The notes beneath the pieces were generated by a model. The model ran no database searches. It was given only the letters and a program-made list of their open reading frames with translations, and was not told the origin of the DNA. DNA of 64,000 nucleotides from Streptomyces netropsis (GTDB lineage: Bacteria; Actinomycetota; Actinomycetes; Streptomycetales; Streptomycetaceae). The DNA is taken from assembly GCF_014203545.1 (NCBI RefSeq), contig NZ_JACHJG010000012.1:62001-126000 (forward strand), read 5' to 3'. The first letter of the stretch is position 1; each line of letters opens with the position of its first letter. This document shows positions 44,290 through 52,168 of this stretch, piece after piece. A program made the position numbers and the translations under genes.

Positions 44290-44475
44290 GACAATGCCGC
44301 TCCGGTGGAAGAGGCGAGCGGACTGCGCGACATGACACCCGCGGACTTCAGGTCGGCCGTCGAGGAGGGCACCGAGGTCTCCGCGAGCAGCATGCGGCAG
44401 ATGCTCGACCTGTTCACGGGCAAGCGGGTGAAGGCACTGGTCCATAACCAGCAGACCTCGGCCTCGGGCGAGCAG
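44290..44475 (+). pseudogene. C-terminal remnant of a metal (zinc) ABC transporter binding protein
   Basis: The frame reads LRDMTPADFRSAVEEGTEVS then MLDLFTGKRVKALVHNQQT, the conserved end of ZnuA/COG0803-type solute-binding proteins. The upstream two thirds and a start are missing, and homology stops near 44475. Its place directly after a Zur-type rpmF-CobW unit suggests that a zinc-uptake gene was once part of the same unit. Confidence 0.55.
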
Positions 44476-44534
44476 TATCGTTCGCGGGCGATGGCGAACG
44501 CAGTTCCCGCCGTAACACGACGAACCGAATCCCC

Positions 44535-44732
44535 TTACAGCGCTGCCCCACAACAGCATCCGAGCAGCACCGCGGCGGCCCCGCAACCGACCGAGCAGGC
44601 GCCGCCGAGGCTCGGCCACATGTTCTGGACGAGCGGGACCACGACGCCGAAATGAACGTCGTCAACTGGCGGGACAGCAACCGCAAGCCTGTTCCACAAC
44701 TCCGGATCGGGGTGCGGTTGGTAGGCGCGCAT
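44535..44732 (-). CDS. Orphan Cys-rich small protein, possible RiPP-like precursor
   Basis: 65 residues. The first two thirds resemble a leader (HPDPELWNRLAVAVPPVDD), then a Gly-Gly (LGG) and a hydrophobic, Cys-rich tail (ACSVGCGAAAVLLGCCCGAAL) with five Cys. About 79% of third positions are G or C, lower than intact neighbours but coding-like. No ribosome site is visible before the ATG and no modification enzyme or transporter is adjacent, so it may also be a chance frame opposite the decayed region. Confidence 0.3.
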   Translation of the reverse strand: MRAYQPHPDPELWNRLAVAVPPVDDVHFGVVVPLVQNMWPSLGGACSVGCGAAAVLLGCCCGAAL

Positions 44733-44823
44733 GTTGAGGTGTCGCGTATTCGCCGCCGACGCAGCCGGAAGATCACCGTGTGTTGTCTGCCGCTGTATCG
44801 GGCCCTTGTGGGAGGCCCGTTCA

Positions 44824-45070
44824 TCACTCCGGCTCCTGGTAGGTGTTGGGCCGTAGGAAGCGTTGGAGGATGAGGCGCAGGGTGGGGAGTTGATCGGCTG
44901 CGGTGAAGGATGGGTCGGTGACGGCGCTGGTGTAGAGAGCGGCGATGAGAGCCATGACCCAGGCTGCGGTGTCGTCCGGGTTCAGGGCGGGGTCGATCTG
45001 GCCTGCTGCGGCCGCCTTCCGCAGCAGGGTGGTGACGGTGGACCGTTCCTCGTCATTGTCACGGCTCAGC
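44824..45070 (-). pseudogene. TetR-family regulator, C-terminal remnant
   Basis: The frame reads EERSTVTTLLRKAAAAGQID then NPDDTAAWVMALIAALY and ends with ILQRFLRP, typical of the C-terminal domain of TetR/QacR-type regulators. The DNA-binding N-terminus is absent and the upstream residues are unlike TetR. Truncated. Confidence 0.65.
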
Positions 45071-45178
45071 AGCGAACGACGGCAGCAACGGGGCGGTCGG
45101 TTCCCGGAGTTCATCAGGAACCAGACGCTTCGATAGATCAGCACCTACGCCCGGCATCATGCCGTACGAACATCACGT

Positions 45179-45195
45179 CACGTGAGACACCCTCT
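45179..45195. repeat. 17-bp direct repeat, copy 1
   Basis: CACGTGAGACACCCTCT, identical to 45906-45922. It touches the stop codon of the dinB-like gene. Together the two copies bracket that gene and look like the terminus of an insertion sequence. Confidence 0.6.
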
Positions 45196-45778
45196 AAGCC
45201 TTGATTGGTGCGGCCGACCTGGCGGCCTGCTCGATCTTCGCGCAGCAGGCTGCACGGGCTTCCTCGTCGATCTGCTTCTCGTGTTCGGGGCGCACCCCGG
45301 TCCGGCCGTCGAGGCCCTCGCGCAGGATGTCGGCGTGTCCGGTATGCCGGTTGGACTCGCCGAGGACATGGACCATGACGGCGAACAGGTTCGTGTTGGG
45401 ATAAGGCTCCGGCCACCACGGCACGTGGCCGGGGGTGTCGAGGGGAAGCTCGTTGATCGTCGCGTCCGAGTGTTCCCACGTGCGCCGGTAGAACCCGATG
45501 ATCTGATCGCGGGTCTCGTCCTCGGTCGCCCACAGATCGCTGCCGTCGGAGTCCTGCCACCGGGGCAGCGGTTCCGGGGAAGGGCGGCCGAAGACCTCGC
45601 CGAAGTACCTGGCCTCGACGGTGGCCACGTGTTTGACCAGGCCGAGGAGGTTGGTCCCGGTCGCTGTCAAAGGTCGGCGGGCGTCGTATTCGGACAAGCC
45701 GTCGAGTTTCCAGAGCAGCGCCTTGCGGTCCCGCCGCAGTCTCCCGTGCAGGTTGTCCTTCGCGAATTCATCGATCAT
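45194..45778 (-). CDS. DinB-family protein
   Basis: 194 residues from the internal ATG at 45778 (a longer frame starts at 45796). Helical four-bundle pattern with the three conserved His of DinB/YfiT-like metal sites in LVKHVATVEARYFGEVF, AVMVHVLGESNRHTGHADIL. Family members include thiol transferases and DNA-damage-inducible proteins; the exact role is unknown. Its stop codon abuts the 17-bp repeat. Confidence 0.88.
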   Translation of the reverse strand: MIDEFAKDNLHGRLRRDRKALLWKLDGLSEYDARRPLTATGTNLLGLVKHVATVEARYFGEVFGRPSPEPLPRWQDSDGSDLWATEDETRDQIIGFYRRTWEHSDATINELPLDTPGHVPWWPEPYPNTNLFAVMVHVLGESNRHTGHADILREGLDGRTGVRPEHEKQIDEEARAACCAKIEQAARSAAPIKA

Positions 45779-45783
45779 GCGGC

Positions 45784-45912
45784 ATGAGCCTGCCATGGGC
45801 TGCTCGTGGTCTCAAGATCCCGTACGTGGTCCGCAACGACTGGCAGAGCCGAGGCCTGGCCATGGCCGCCACCCGGACCTGCTACAAGAAGCTCGCGAAA
45901 CTTGCCACGTGA
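45784..45912 (+). pseudogene. Likely transposase C-terminal remnant
   Basis: 43 codons read LKIPYVVRNDWQSRGLAMAA then TRTCYKKLAKLAT and stop inside the 17-bp repeat (copy 2). The tail style and the repeat at its end suggest the 3' end of an insertion sequence, but the IS family was not identified with certainty. Confidence 0.4.
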
Positions 45913-46688
45913 GACACCCTCTTAGGTAGCTGGTCGAGTTCGGAGTCACTGGCCTGGACGGCCGGATTACAGTCCGGGGGCAGCGCCTCTACGACCAGGG
46001 CGATTGCTTCGGCAACGGTGGTGACAACGGTGTGCGTGCCGAGTGGTGTTTGTCGGCTACCGACCCGCCAGCTGTCGTTCTCGGCGGGGCCTATCTCGAA
46101 GAGGTCATGGGAGAAGGGAGGCATGGGGGAGCGGTGGAATGTGAGCGTGCCGTGGGTGACGAACGGGGCGAGTTGGCGAAGCTCCGGGGTGTTGTATGCC
46201 CCTTCCACGAGAGGACCGTTCCACTGGCCTGCGGTCGCGGCCCTCGCCACGTCCCACGCGTACTCGACTGTGCGCCCCTCCTCGTGTGCCACTGCGCGCG
46301 GGGAGGCGGCGAGCCACCCCCGACGGCCGGCGATCACGGTGAGTGCGTCGCCACGCTGCCAGTCGTCGAGCGCCTGCGCCACGTCCGTCAGCGTCTCGGC
46401 ATGCCCGGAAAGGGCTGCTCCCAGCCAGGGCATCGTCAGGTCGACCTGGATTTCGCGGCGGTCGCGTTCCAGGGCGACACGGACGATCCCGCGGTCTGCC
46501 TTGACGACGAGCGTGACCGGCCCGTGAGGTGCCGATGCCCATTCCGTGACATGCAGGGGCGCCAGGGTGATTCCGGCTGCTGCCGCGAAGCGTCGTAGCC
46601 CAGCGCCCGGGTCGCCGGCGTCGGGGCTGAGCTCCGGGTAGAGCGCGGCATCCATCTTTGGCCCGTCGTGCGGGGACTGTGCGCTCAC
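45882..46688 (-). CDS. DUF6193 family protein
   Basis: 268 residues from GTG 46688, which has GAGAGGAAG upstream; longer frames to 46802 lack a site. Two related halves (LYPELSPDAGDPGAGLRRFAA... and YNTPELRQLAPFVTHGTLTF...) are the DUF6193 pattern, called 'natural product biosynthesis protein' in some annotations without a known reaction. The C-terminal end reads through the 17-bp repeat (RVSHVASFASFL), so the natural C-terminus has probably been replaced at an insertion boundary. Confidence 0.72.
   Translation of the reverse strand: MSAQSPHDGPKMDAALYPELSPDAGDPGAGLRRFAAAAGITLAPLHVTEWASAPHGPVTLVVKADRGIVRVALERDRREIQVDLTMPWLGAALSGHAETLTDVAQALDDWQRGDALTVIAGRRGWLAASPRAVAHEEGRTVEYAWDVARAATAGQWNGPLVEGAYNTPELRQLAPFVTHGTLTFHRSPMPPFSHDLFEIGPAENDSWRVGSRQTPLGTHTVVTTVAEAIALVVEALPPDCNPAVQASDSELDQLPKRVSHVASFASFL
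45906..45922. repeat. 17-bp direct repeat, copy 2
   Basis: Same sequence and orientation as 45179-45195, 727 bp apart. Lies in the 3' end of the DUF6193 gene and includes the stop of the plus-strand remnant. Confidence 0.6.
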
Positions 46689-47219
46689 AGGTGATCTTCC
46701 TCTCGTCCGGCTGGTCATGTTATGTGGCCGCTGTCCCAGGGGCCGAGTCCCCCACCCGAATCTGGGGCAAGTGCGGACTGCGGTGCGTCGCGGTTCATGC
46801 AAGCAGTTCGCCGGAGCCGTCTATCGGCGTGAGGCAGATGGCGGTCAGGTCAGGGACAGCAACTGCCGGTGGGTCATCAGGTAGCAGGCGAGCTTGAGGA
46901 ACGCTTCGTGTCCGCGCCCGCGTCGAGCACGTCTTCGCCCGTTTGAAGACCGGGGGATTCCTCCGCGACTGCCGCCTCAAAGGCGAGGGAGTCCACCACG
47001 CCATGCTCGGCATCGCGCGCATGCACAACCTCGCCCTCGCCGGATGGACGAGCGGCCCGCACACCGCTGACGACCCCGGCGCGACCACTCAAAGATCATC
47101 TACGGGACAACCCTTGGCTTTTGACTGCTCTACTCCGAACGGGCGACATGAGGGTGGTGATGGGAGTAGAGGGGGTAATCAGAGAATGCGGTGCCTCATG
47201 CGGCATGAAGGGCTGAAGA
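46689..47219. other. Gene-poor stretch with an IS5-type remnant
   Basis: About 530 bp. It holds the transposase fragment at 46907-47075. On the minus strand near 46850-46910 a short tail (FLKLACYLMTHRQLL) is coding-like. The right end is the promoter and ribosome site of the small secreted protein gene. Confidence 0.45.
46907..47075 (+). pseudogene. IS5-family transposase, C-terminal remnant
   Basis: The frame reads RARVEHVFARLKT, LRDCRLKGEGVHHAMLGIAR and MHNLALAG, the strongly conserved end of DDE transposases of the IS5 group. No upstream catalytic part. Confidence 0.75.
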
Positions 47220-47636
47220 ATGAAACGCTTCTTGATCCCCACTTTGGTCACCGTCGCGGCCCTTGCCGCAGGTGGAATGGCCATCGCCGCCCCTGACGCA
47301 ACGGATCATCCAGGAGCAGCGTCACTGCCTCACCACAGGCAGGCGCCCGCAGTGAACCCCGATGCGCAGCAGGCAGACGTGTATACCCGGGTTGATGCGC
47401 CCCGCGTCGTGATCCCGTCTGGCGAGGTCGGCCAATCCCTGGTCTCCTGCCCATCCGGACAAGTGCCCACGGGCGGTGGCTACAACGCCTTTGACAACGA
47501 GGTCGGCATCCAGGTCAGGACGAATTCACCGACCCTCAGCGGCTGGTTTGTTGTGGCCCGAAATACCACTTCATCCGCTGTCGAGCTCTGGGCCATTGCG
47601 ATCTGCCATCCCGGCACTCAGGTCCGGCCCTCGTAA
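47220..47636 (+). CDS. Secreted protein of unknown function
   Basis: 138 residues with GAAGGGCTGAAG upstream. Signal peptide about 1-24 (AIA-AP). The mature part has a spaced Cys pair (SCPSGQVPTGGGYNA ... ICHPGT) that frames a beta-rich region ending in ELWAIAICHP; this arrangement recurs in small secreted Streptomyces proteins. No function known. Confidence 0.75.
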   Translation: MKRFLIPTLVTVAALAAGGMAIAAPDATDHPGAASLPHHRQAPAVNPDAQQADVYTRVDAPRVVIPSGEVGQSLVSCPSGQVPTGGGYNAFDNEVGIQVRTNSPTLSGWFVVARNTTSSAVELWAIAICHPGTQVRPS

Positions 47637-48288
47637 TCTGCGCTGCATACCAAAGTAGAGCAACTCGTGCTGCTGTGTTCAGTGGCTGAGGTGTGCGAAG
47701 CTCGGCGAACTTCTCCATGAGCTCGTGGCGTTGAGAGGAGACGACCCGCACGGCCTGCTCAACGCCGCACTGGACCATGAGTTGCGAGGCAGACTTCAGG
47801 CAGGTGCGTGTGCTGCGCCTTCCGTGCGGATGTGGATCAGCAGGTCCTCAACCATGCTCTGGAGTCGACGCCCGTCATCACACTCCCTCACCCGCGGGAT
47901 GGGCAGAGCGACGGCGACGCTGACGAGGAGGAGGTTCAGCGGGTTGCCCGCCGGACGGACCTCTCTCCCGATGAGGCACCCCGGATCCCGAACTGGAGAA
48001 GAGGTACCACCCGTCATGAACGGGGACGTGCGTCTACTGGATCCGCTGGCCCCGGCTTTGCGTCGTGATCGAAGGCGTCCGGTACGAGGTCGAACCGGCC
48101 GTAGCCGACAGTCCGGTCAGCGCGCCGCTCCGCACGTGGTGCGCCGGCTGTGGGGGCCGAATACATGTACCCCTTCCGGCGCGTCACGGTGCAGAACCGT
48201 GCTGTAGGACATACGGGGTTCGCCGGCTGTGTGAGACATCCCTCTCCCGTCGTCGTGGCGCTGGTGGCCTGGGGAGGTTGACCATGTA
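47637..48288. other. Gene-free, degraded stretch
   Basis: About 650 bp. A plus-strand segment near 47690-47800 reads KLGELLHELVALRGDDPHGL and then loses frame; it may be a gene remnant. Other frames show no family resemblance. Confidence 0.4.
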
Positions 48289-49185
48289 GTGATGACCTCC
48301 TCGCCCCGCCCGCCGCACGTTGGTGGGCGACCGGATCCGATAGACGGGACTACCGCGCTCGGTGGAGAGCCCGCTCCCGCCCGCGGGTATCTGCTGGACA
48401 ATGCGCGCGCCGAGGCGGGCGAGCGATTCGTTTGGCTCGCCGAGCTGTTCGACGGTGTGACGCGCGGGCATTTCGATCGACTGGGGGTCAGGGCCGGCTC
48501 GCGCTGCTGGGAAGTGGGGGCCGGTGGCCCCAGTATCCCGGAGGCGCTCGCGGCGGCCGTCGGTCCGACCGGGTACGTGCTGACCACGGACATCGACCCG
48601 TCGTGGCTGAAGACAGGCGACGGGTACGAGGTGCGCCGGCATGACGTCGCCGCTGATCCGCCCCCGGAGCCGGGGACGTTCGATCTGGTGCACGCCCGGC
48701 TCGTGCTGGTCCATGTACCCGACCGGGCTCGGGCGTTGGCCACGATGGCGGCAGCGCTACGGCCCGGCGGCTGGCTGCTGGTCGAGGACGCCGATACCGC
48801 TCTGCAGCCACTGGCATGCCTGGACGACAGCGGCCCTGCGCAGCGGCGGGCCAACCGGCTGCGCGACGCGGTCCGGGAGCTGCTGACGCGCCGCGGCGCG
48901 GACCTGCGCTACGGCCGGACACTGCCGCGGGCATTGCGTGAGGCCGGCTTGGTAGATGTCGCCGCAGCGGGCTCTTTCCCGGTCGGCGGGCTGGCCTGCG
49001 ACCGGCTGGAGGCGGCGACCATCCGGCACGTGCGCGGCGAGCTGCTCGCGGCCGGCCTGGCCGACGACGCCGAGATCGACGCGCACCTGGCCGCCATCCA
49101 CGCGGGCAAACTCGACCTGACACTCGCGCCGCTGATCTCGGCCTGGGGACGCCGTCCAGCCGAGCACCCGCCGGCACTCGGTTAG
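48289..49185 (+). CDS. Class I SAM-dependent methyltransferase
   Basis: 298 residues; GTG 48289 or the adjacent ATG 48292 are both possible behind GGGGAGG. CWEVGAGGPSIPEALAAAVG (motif I), TTDIDPSWL, FDLVHARLVLVHVPDRARAL and LRPGGWLLVEDAD form a complete methyltransferase core. A C-terminal helical part closes the active site. Substrate unknown; surrounded by remnants. Confidence 0.9.
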   Translation: MMTSSPRPPHVGGRPDPIDGTTALGGEPAPARGYLLDNARAEAGERFVWLAELFDGVTRGHFDRLGVRAGSRCWEVGAGGPSIPEALAAAVGPTGYVLTTDIDPSWLKTGDGYEVRRHDVAADPPPEPGTFDLVHARLVLVHVPDRARALATMAAALRPGGWLLVEDADTALQPLACLDDSGPAQRRANRLRDAVRELLTRRGADLRYGRTLPRALREAGLVDVAAAGSFPVGGLACDRLEAATIRHVRGELLAAGLADDAEIDAHLAAIHAGKLDLTLAPLISAWGRRPAEHPPALG

Positions 49186-49917
49186 GTGCGGATCCAGGCA
49201 TTGTCCGACCTGCCCACAGCGCTGTTCGTCGAGGGAGGCCAGGCAGCTCGCGCAGGTGCGCGCCGCGCGTCACCGGAGCTGGGGCCAACCCGCGCACGGG
49301 CTTCGAAGATCACGGAGTTCTCGACGCCCCGTGATCCGAGTGGAGGACCGTGCCTGCCGAGGCATCATCCCCGATCCCGGCTGCTCTTGACCAACTCCGC
49401 GAGCAGCCCGAACCCCGCCCCGAGGAGATCCCGGGGCTGCTGGAGCGTCTGACCGAAGTGCCCGACCCGCGTGACCCGCGCAGAGCGCGCCACGACCTGG
49501 CCGCCGTGCTCGCGCTGAGCGCGTGTGCCGTACTGACCGGAGCCACCTCACTGCTGGCGGTCGGCGAGTGGATCGCCGACGCCCCGACCTGCGTGCTCGA
49601 ACGCCTCGGTATCCGTTGTGATCCTCTGCTGCCTGGGCCCGAAGGCCCCAAGCCACGCGGCACCGCCAACCGCCCTGCCGGCAGAGCGTACAAACCACCG
49701 CCAGGCAGTCCGATGGGTGGGGCATCCCCGGGAGGTGCGGCCGGCCCCGGAACGGCAGGGCGTGTGCACGTACGGCATGTGCTGGTATCACTTCCGTACG
49801 CCCCTGATGTCACCCCACACGCCGCGGCGGTTCCTCGAAGGCACCGAGGCCGCAGGGCATGCTCCGGAACGGATCGTCGGCCGTCGGCCGACTGCCGCTG
49901 AGCAGAAGGGAACGCAT
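49186..49917. other. Region with a truncated transposase, otherwise gene-free
   Basis: Contains the ISAs1-type remnant at 49350-49632. The remaining 280 bp before the secreted protein gene show no credible gene. Confidence 0.45.
49350..49632 (+). pseudogene. ISAs1-family transposase, N-terminal remnant
   Basis: The frame reads IPGLLERLTEVPDPRDPRRA then AVLALSACAVLTGATSLLAVG, the N-terminal domain associated with ISAs1-type DDE transposases. Homology stops after about 94 codons; the catalytic part is lost. Confidence 0.75.
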
Positions 49918-50262
49918 ATGCGTCTTCGTCATGCGATTGGTGGCGCCCTCGGCGCCCTCGCCCTTATCGTGACCGTCCCTACTTCGGCCAACGCCGCGAC
50001 TGGTCAGTTCGTTTTCACTTACAACCGTGACGGCAAAACCATCGAGGGCAGGCTGCACGACCCGAAGGCCCGGGAGTGCATCGACCTGGACGAGGTCGCC
50101 AAGCCGGATTCGACGCCCGCGCACTCCCCGCGCAACCGCACCAACAGCATCGCGACGGTGTACACCGACCTTGAGTGCGAGGGCGAGTCCTTCGCCCTGA
50201 AGGCGCACAGTGGCTACGGCGGCGAGGGGCTCAAGTTCCGCTCCGTCGTCTTCAACCAGTAA
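49918..50262 (+). CDS. Small secreted protein
   Basis: 114 residues; ATG 49918 with AGAAGGG upstream. Signal peptide about 1-26 (ANA-AT). The mature protein has two cysteines and a beta-rich, basic C-terminal half ending KFRSVVFNQ, reminiscent of small gamma-crystallin-like or inhibitor proteins but not assignable. Confidence 0.75.
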   Translation: MRLRHAIGGALGALALIVTVPTSANAATGQFVFTYNRDGKTIEGRLHDPKARECIDLDEVAKPDSTPAHSPRNRTNSIATVYTDLECEGESFALKAHSGYGGEGLKFRSVVFNQ

Positions 50263-50350
50263 TCCCGCAGCCGGCGACCGCCCCAGGTTCCTCCAGCCGC
50301 ACGTGAGCCGCTGCTGGAGGGGCCAGATGTGCAAACAGCATGAACCTCCT

Positions 50351-51055
50351 TCAGCCCGTCCAGGGGCGTATCCACAGGCGTATGGCAGCGACGGTCACGG
50401 TGCCGTGGAACACGTACGTTCTCTTGTCGGAGCGAGTGGCCACAGCCCGGTAATTCTTCAAACGGTTGATCAGCCGCTCCACCTCGTTGCGGCGCTTGCA
50501 GACCGTCGTGTCGAAGCCGGTGGGCCGGCCGCCTGCGCTGCCGCGACGCTTGCGGTTGGCCCGCTGGTCGTTCCGCTCGGGAATGGTGTGCTTGATCAGC
50601 CGACGCCGCAAGTATCGGCGGTTCCGGCGGGACGAATAGGCTTTGTCGTCGCTCAGGTGGCCTGGCCTGGCCGGGTACGAGGATGACCACCGGTCGGGCC
50701 CGGCGCCCGCCCACGTTCCAGAACCGGAATCACCTGTGGGGCGTCACCCCACTGCCCAGGTGTCACCAGCATGGCCAACGGCCGCAATCCGCCCTCACCT
50801 ACCACGTGGATCTGCGTCGTCAACCCGCCGCGTGAACGACCCAGGGCCTCATCGGGACGGGCTGCGTCGGACGGGTGCGCTTTCCGGGATTGCGCGGCGC
50901 CTCCTTGCGTGCGCCCACGGCATGTTGATGAGCCCGGCACACCGTGGAGTCCACGCTGACCATCGACCAGCCGATACTGCCGGTCGCGTCGGCATCAGCC
51001 TGGACTGCCTGCAGGATCTGTTCCACGCCTGTCCCGCTCGGCTCAGTTTCCCTGT
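50351..51055 (-). pseudogene. IS5-family transposase, truncated and frameshifted
   Basis: Pieces in different frames match one IS5-type transposase: SVDSTVCRAHQHAVGARKEA (near 50910), TTQIHVVGEGGLRPLAMLVT (near 50800) and, after a frameshift, CKRRNEVERLINRLKNYRAV (near 50450). The start is missing at the junction with a macro-domain remnant (51055). Inactive. Confidence 0.8.
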
Positions 51056-51288
51056 GCGGTGAAAGCCGCGTAGGCGGCCTCGTCGAAGAGGACGAAGCGC
51101 ACCTCTTCCACGGACGTGCGTGCGGCGTCGTCCATCGGCCAGCGGAAAATGCCGGTGGAGACGGCGGGGAAAGCGACCGTCTTCGCGCCCAGCTCGTCGG
51201 CGACCCGGAGCGATTCGCGGTAGCAGGAGTCCAGAAGGTTCGAGCGGTCCTCCTCCCGGGAGAACACCGGGCCCACGGTGTTGAGCAT
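51043..51288 (-). pseudogene. Macro-domain protein, C-terminal part
   Basis: 81 codons with NTVGPVFSREEDRSNLLDSC then GAKTVAFPAVSTGIFRWP, the conserved second half of YmdB-type macro domains that hydrolyse O-acetyl-ADP-ribose. The first half, with the ADP-ribose-binding loop 1, is absent, so it is probably non-functional. Cut on the left by the IS5-type remnant. Confidence 0.7.
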
Positions 51289-51310
51289 TCACCCACCCCT
51301 GAGTCCCCGT

Positions 51311-51397
51311 TCATAGGGCCATTGCACAGACGCGCCCCGGCTCTGGCGGGAGTTTTTCGTTGCCGTCAGGGCCGAGATCGGAAACGAGCTGCGCCAT
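51311..51397 (-). pseudogene. Short coding remnant ending in GRVCAMAL
   Basis: 28 codons reading MAQLVSDLGPDGNEKLPPEP then GRVCAMAL and a stop. The last part repeats the tail at 15445-15490. Upstream frame continues without a clear start. Family unknown. Confidence 0.35.
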
Positions 51398-51617
51398 GTC
51401 CGGCTGCCTCTCCGGCCGGAATCCGCGGCGGAGAGACGGGGGATGGCCGGGAGGTGGACGGGCGCGGCGTCAGTCTGGTGCGGCGGGTGTTCTGTTGGTG
51501 CTGCGGGCTGCCTGTACGCGGGAGTCGATCCACGCGCAGAGCTCGTCGAGGGCGGTCTCGGTCCGCTCCTTGTCTCCGGTGATGAGGTAGTCCCCTTGCA
51601 GGCCGGAGAAGGCGCTG

Positions 51618-52084
51618 TTGAGCAGGGTGGCCGTGGTGAGGGCGTTGCTTTTCGATGTCCTGGACCAGGCATCGGACATCACCGACGCCCAGCCATGGCA
51701 GGAGAACGACGAGTGCCCCTCCGGCGTGGAGATCACCTTCTCCACCGGCGCCCGGATCTGGATGGCCATCACCGGCGGCTCCGCCACGGGCACAGATCCC
51801 ACCGCCCCCCGACCACCCCCGCACAGATGCCTTGGCCAAACCTGTACGCGAACGGGAAGGTCACCCCCGCCCGGGCCGAGCTTTAACTGTCGGCAGCCCT
51901 GGCCAACGGCGCCTCACCGAAGGTCAGCAGTACCTTCGGCCATTCGGACCGCGGGTCCGCTCAGCACCCCGGCGCCGGCGTGATCTTCTACGACGGCGCC
52001 CGGATATTCGCCCCGTTTGTCCACACCGCGGGAGCCGGACAGAACCGTGGACAGAGGAAATTCCGTCTGCAATCCGAATTCTGA
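51618..52084 (+). pseudogene. Frameshifted gene of a duplicated-module family
   Basis: The first half reads SGVEITFSTGARIWMAITGG in one frame; after about 51795 the coding frame shifts (PWPNLYANGKVTPARAEL), meets a TAA, then continues as PGAGVIFYDGARIFAPFVHT to a normal stop at 52084. The two modules resemble each other (F-x-x-GARI). At least one frameshift and one stop make it a pseudogene. Function unknown. Confidence 0.6.
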
Positions 52085-52168
52085 GCCACACCGGCGGGCC
52101 TGGCAGCAGTGATGCGGGGCGAGCCGTCCTGGCGCGGACGGAGCATGGGGAGCGGTTCCGTAGCGCAG

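Larger units (their letters stand above)
44153..44823. other. Decayed region after the zinc unit
   Basis: About 670 bp holding the remnant of a zinc-binding lipoprotein gene (44290-44475) and the small Cys-rich frame on the minus strand (44535-44732). GC content falls compared with the flanks. No intact conserved gene. Confidence 0.45.

Noticed and set aside
51470..51802. 110-codon minus-strand frame as a gene
   Set aside because: The plus strand here reads as a recognisable two-module pseudogene; the minus frame is its complement.
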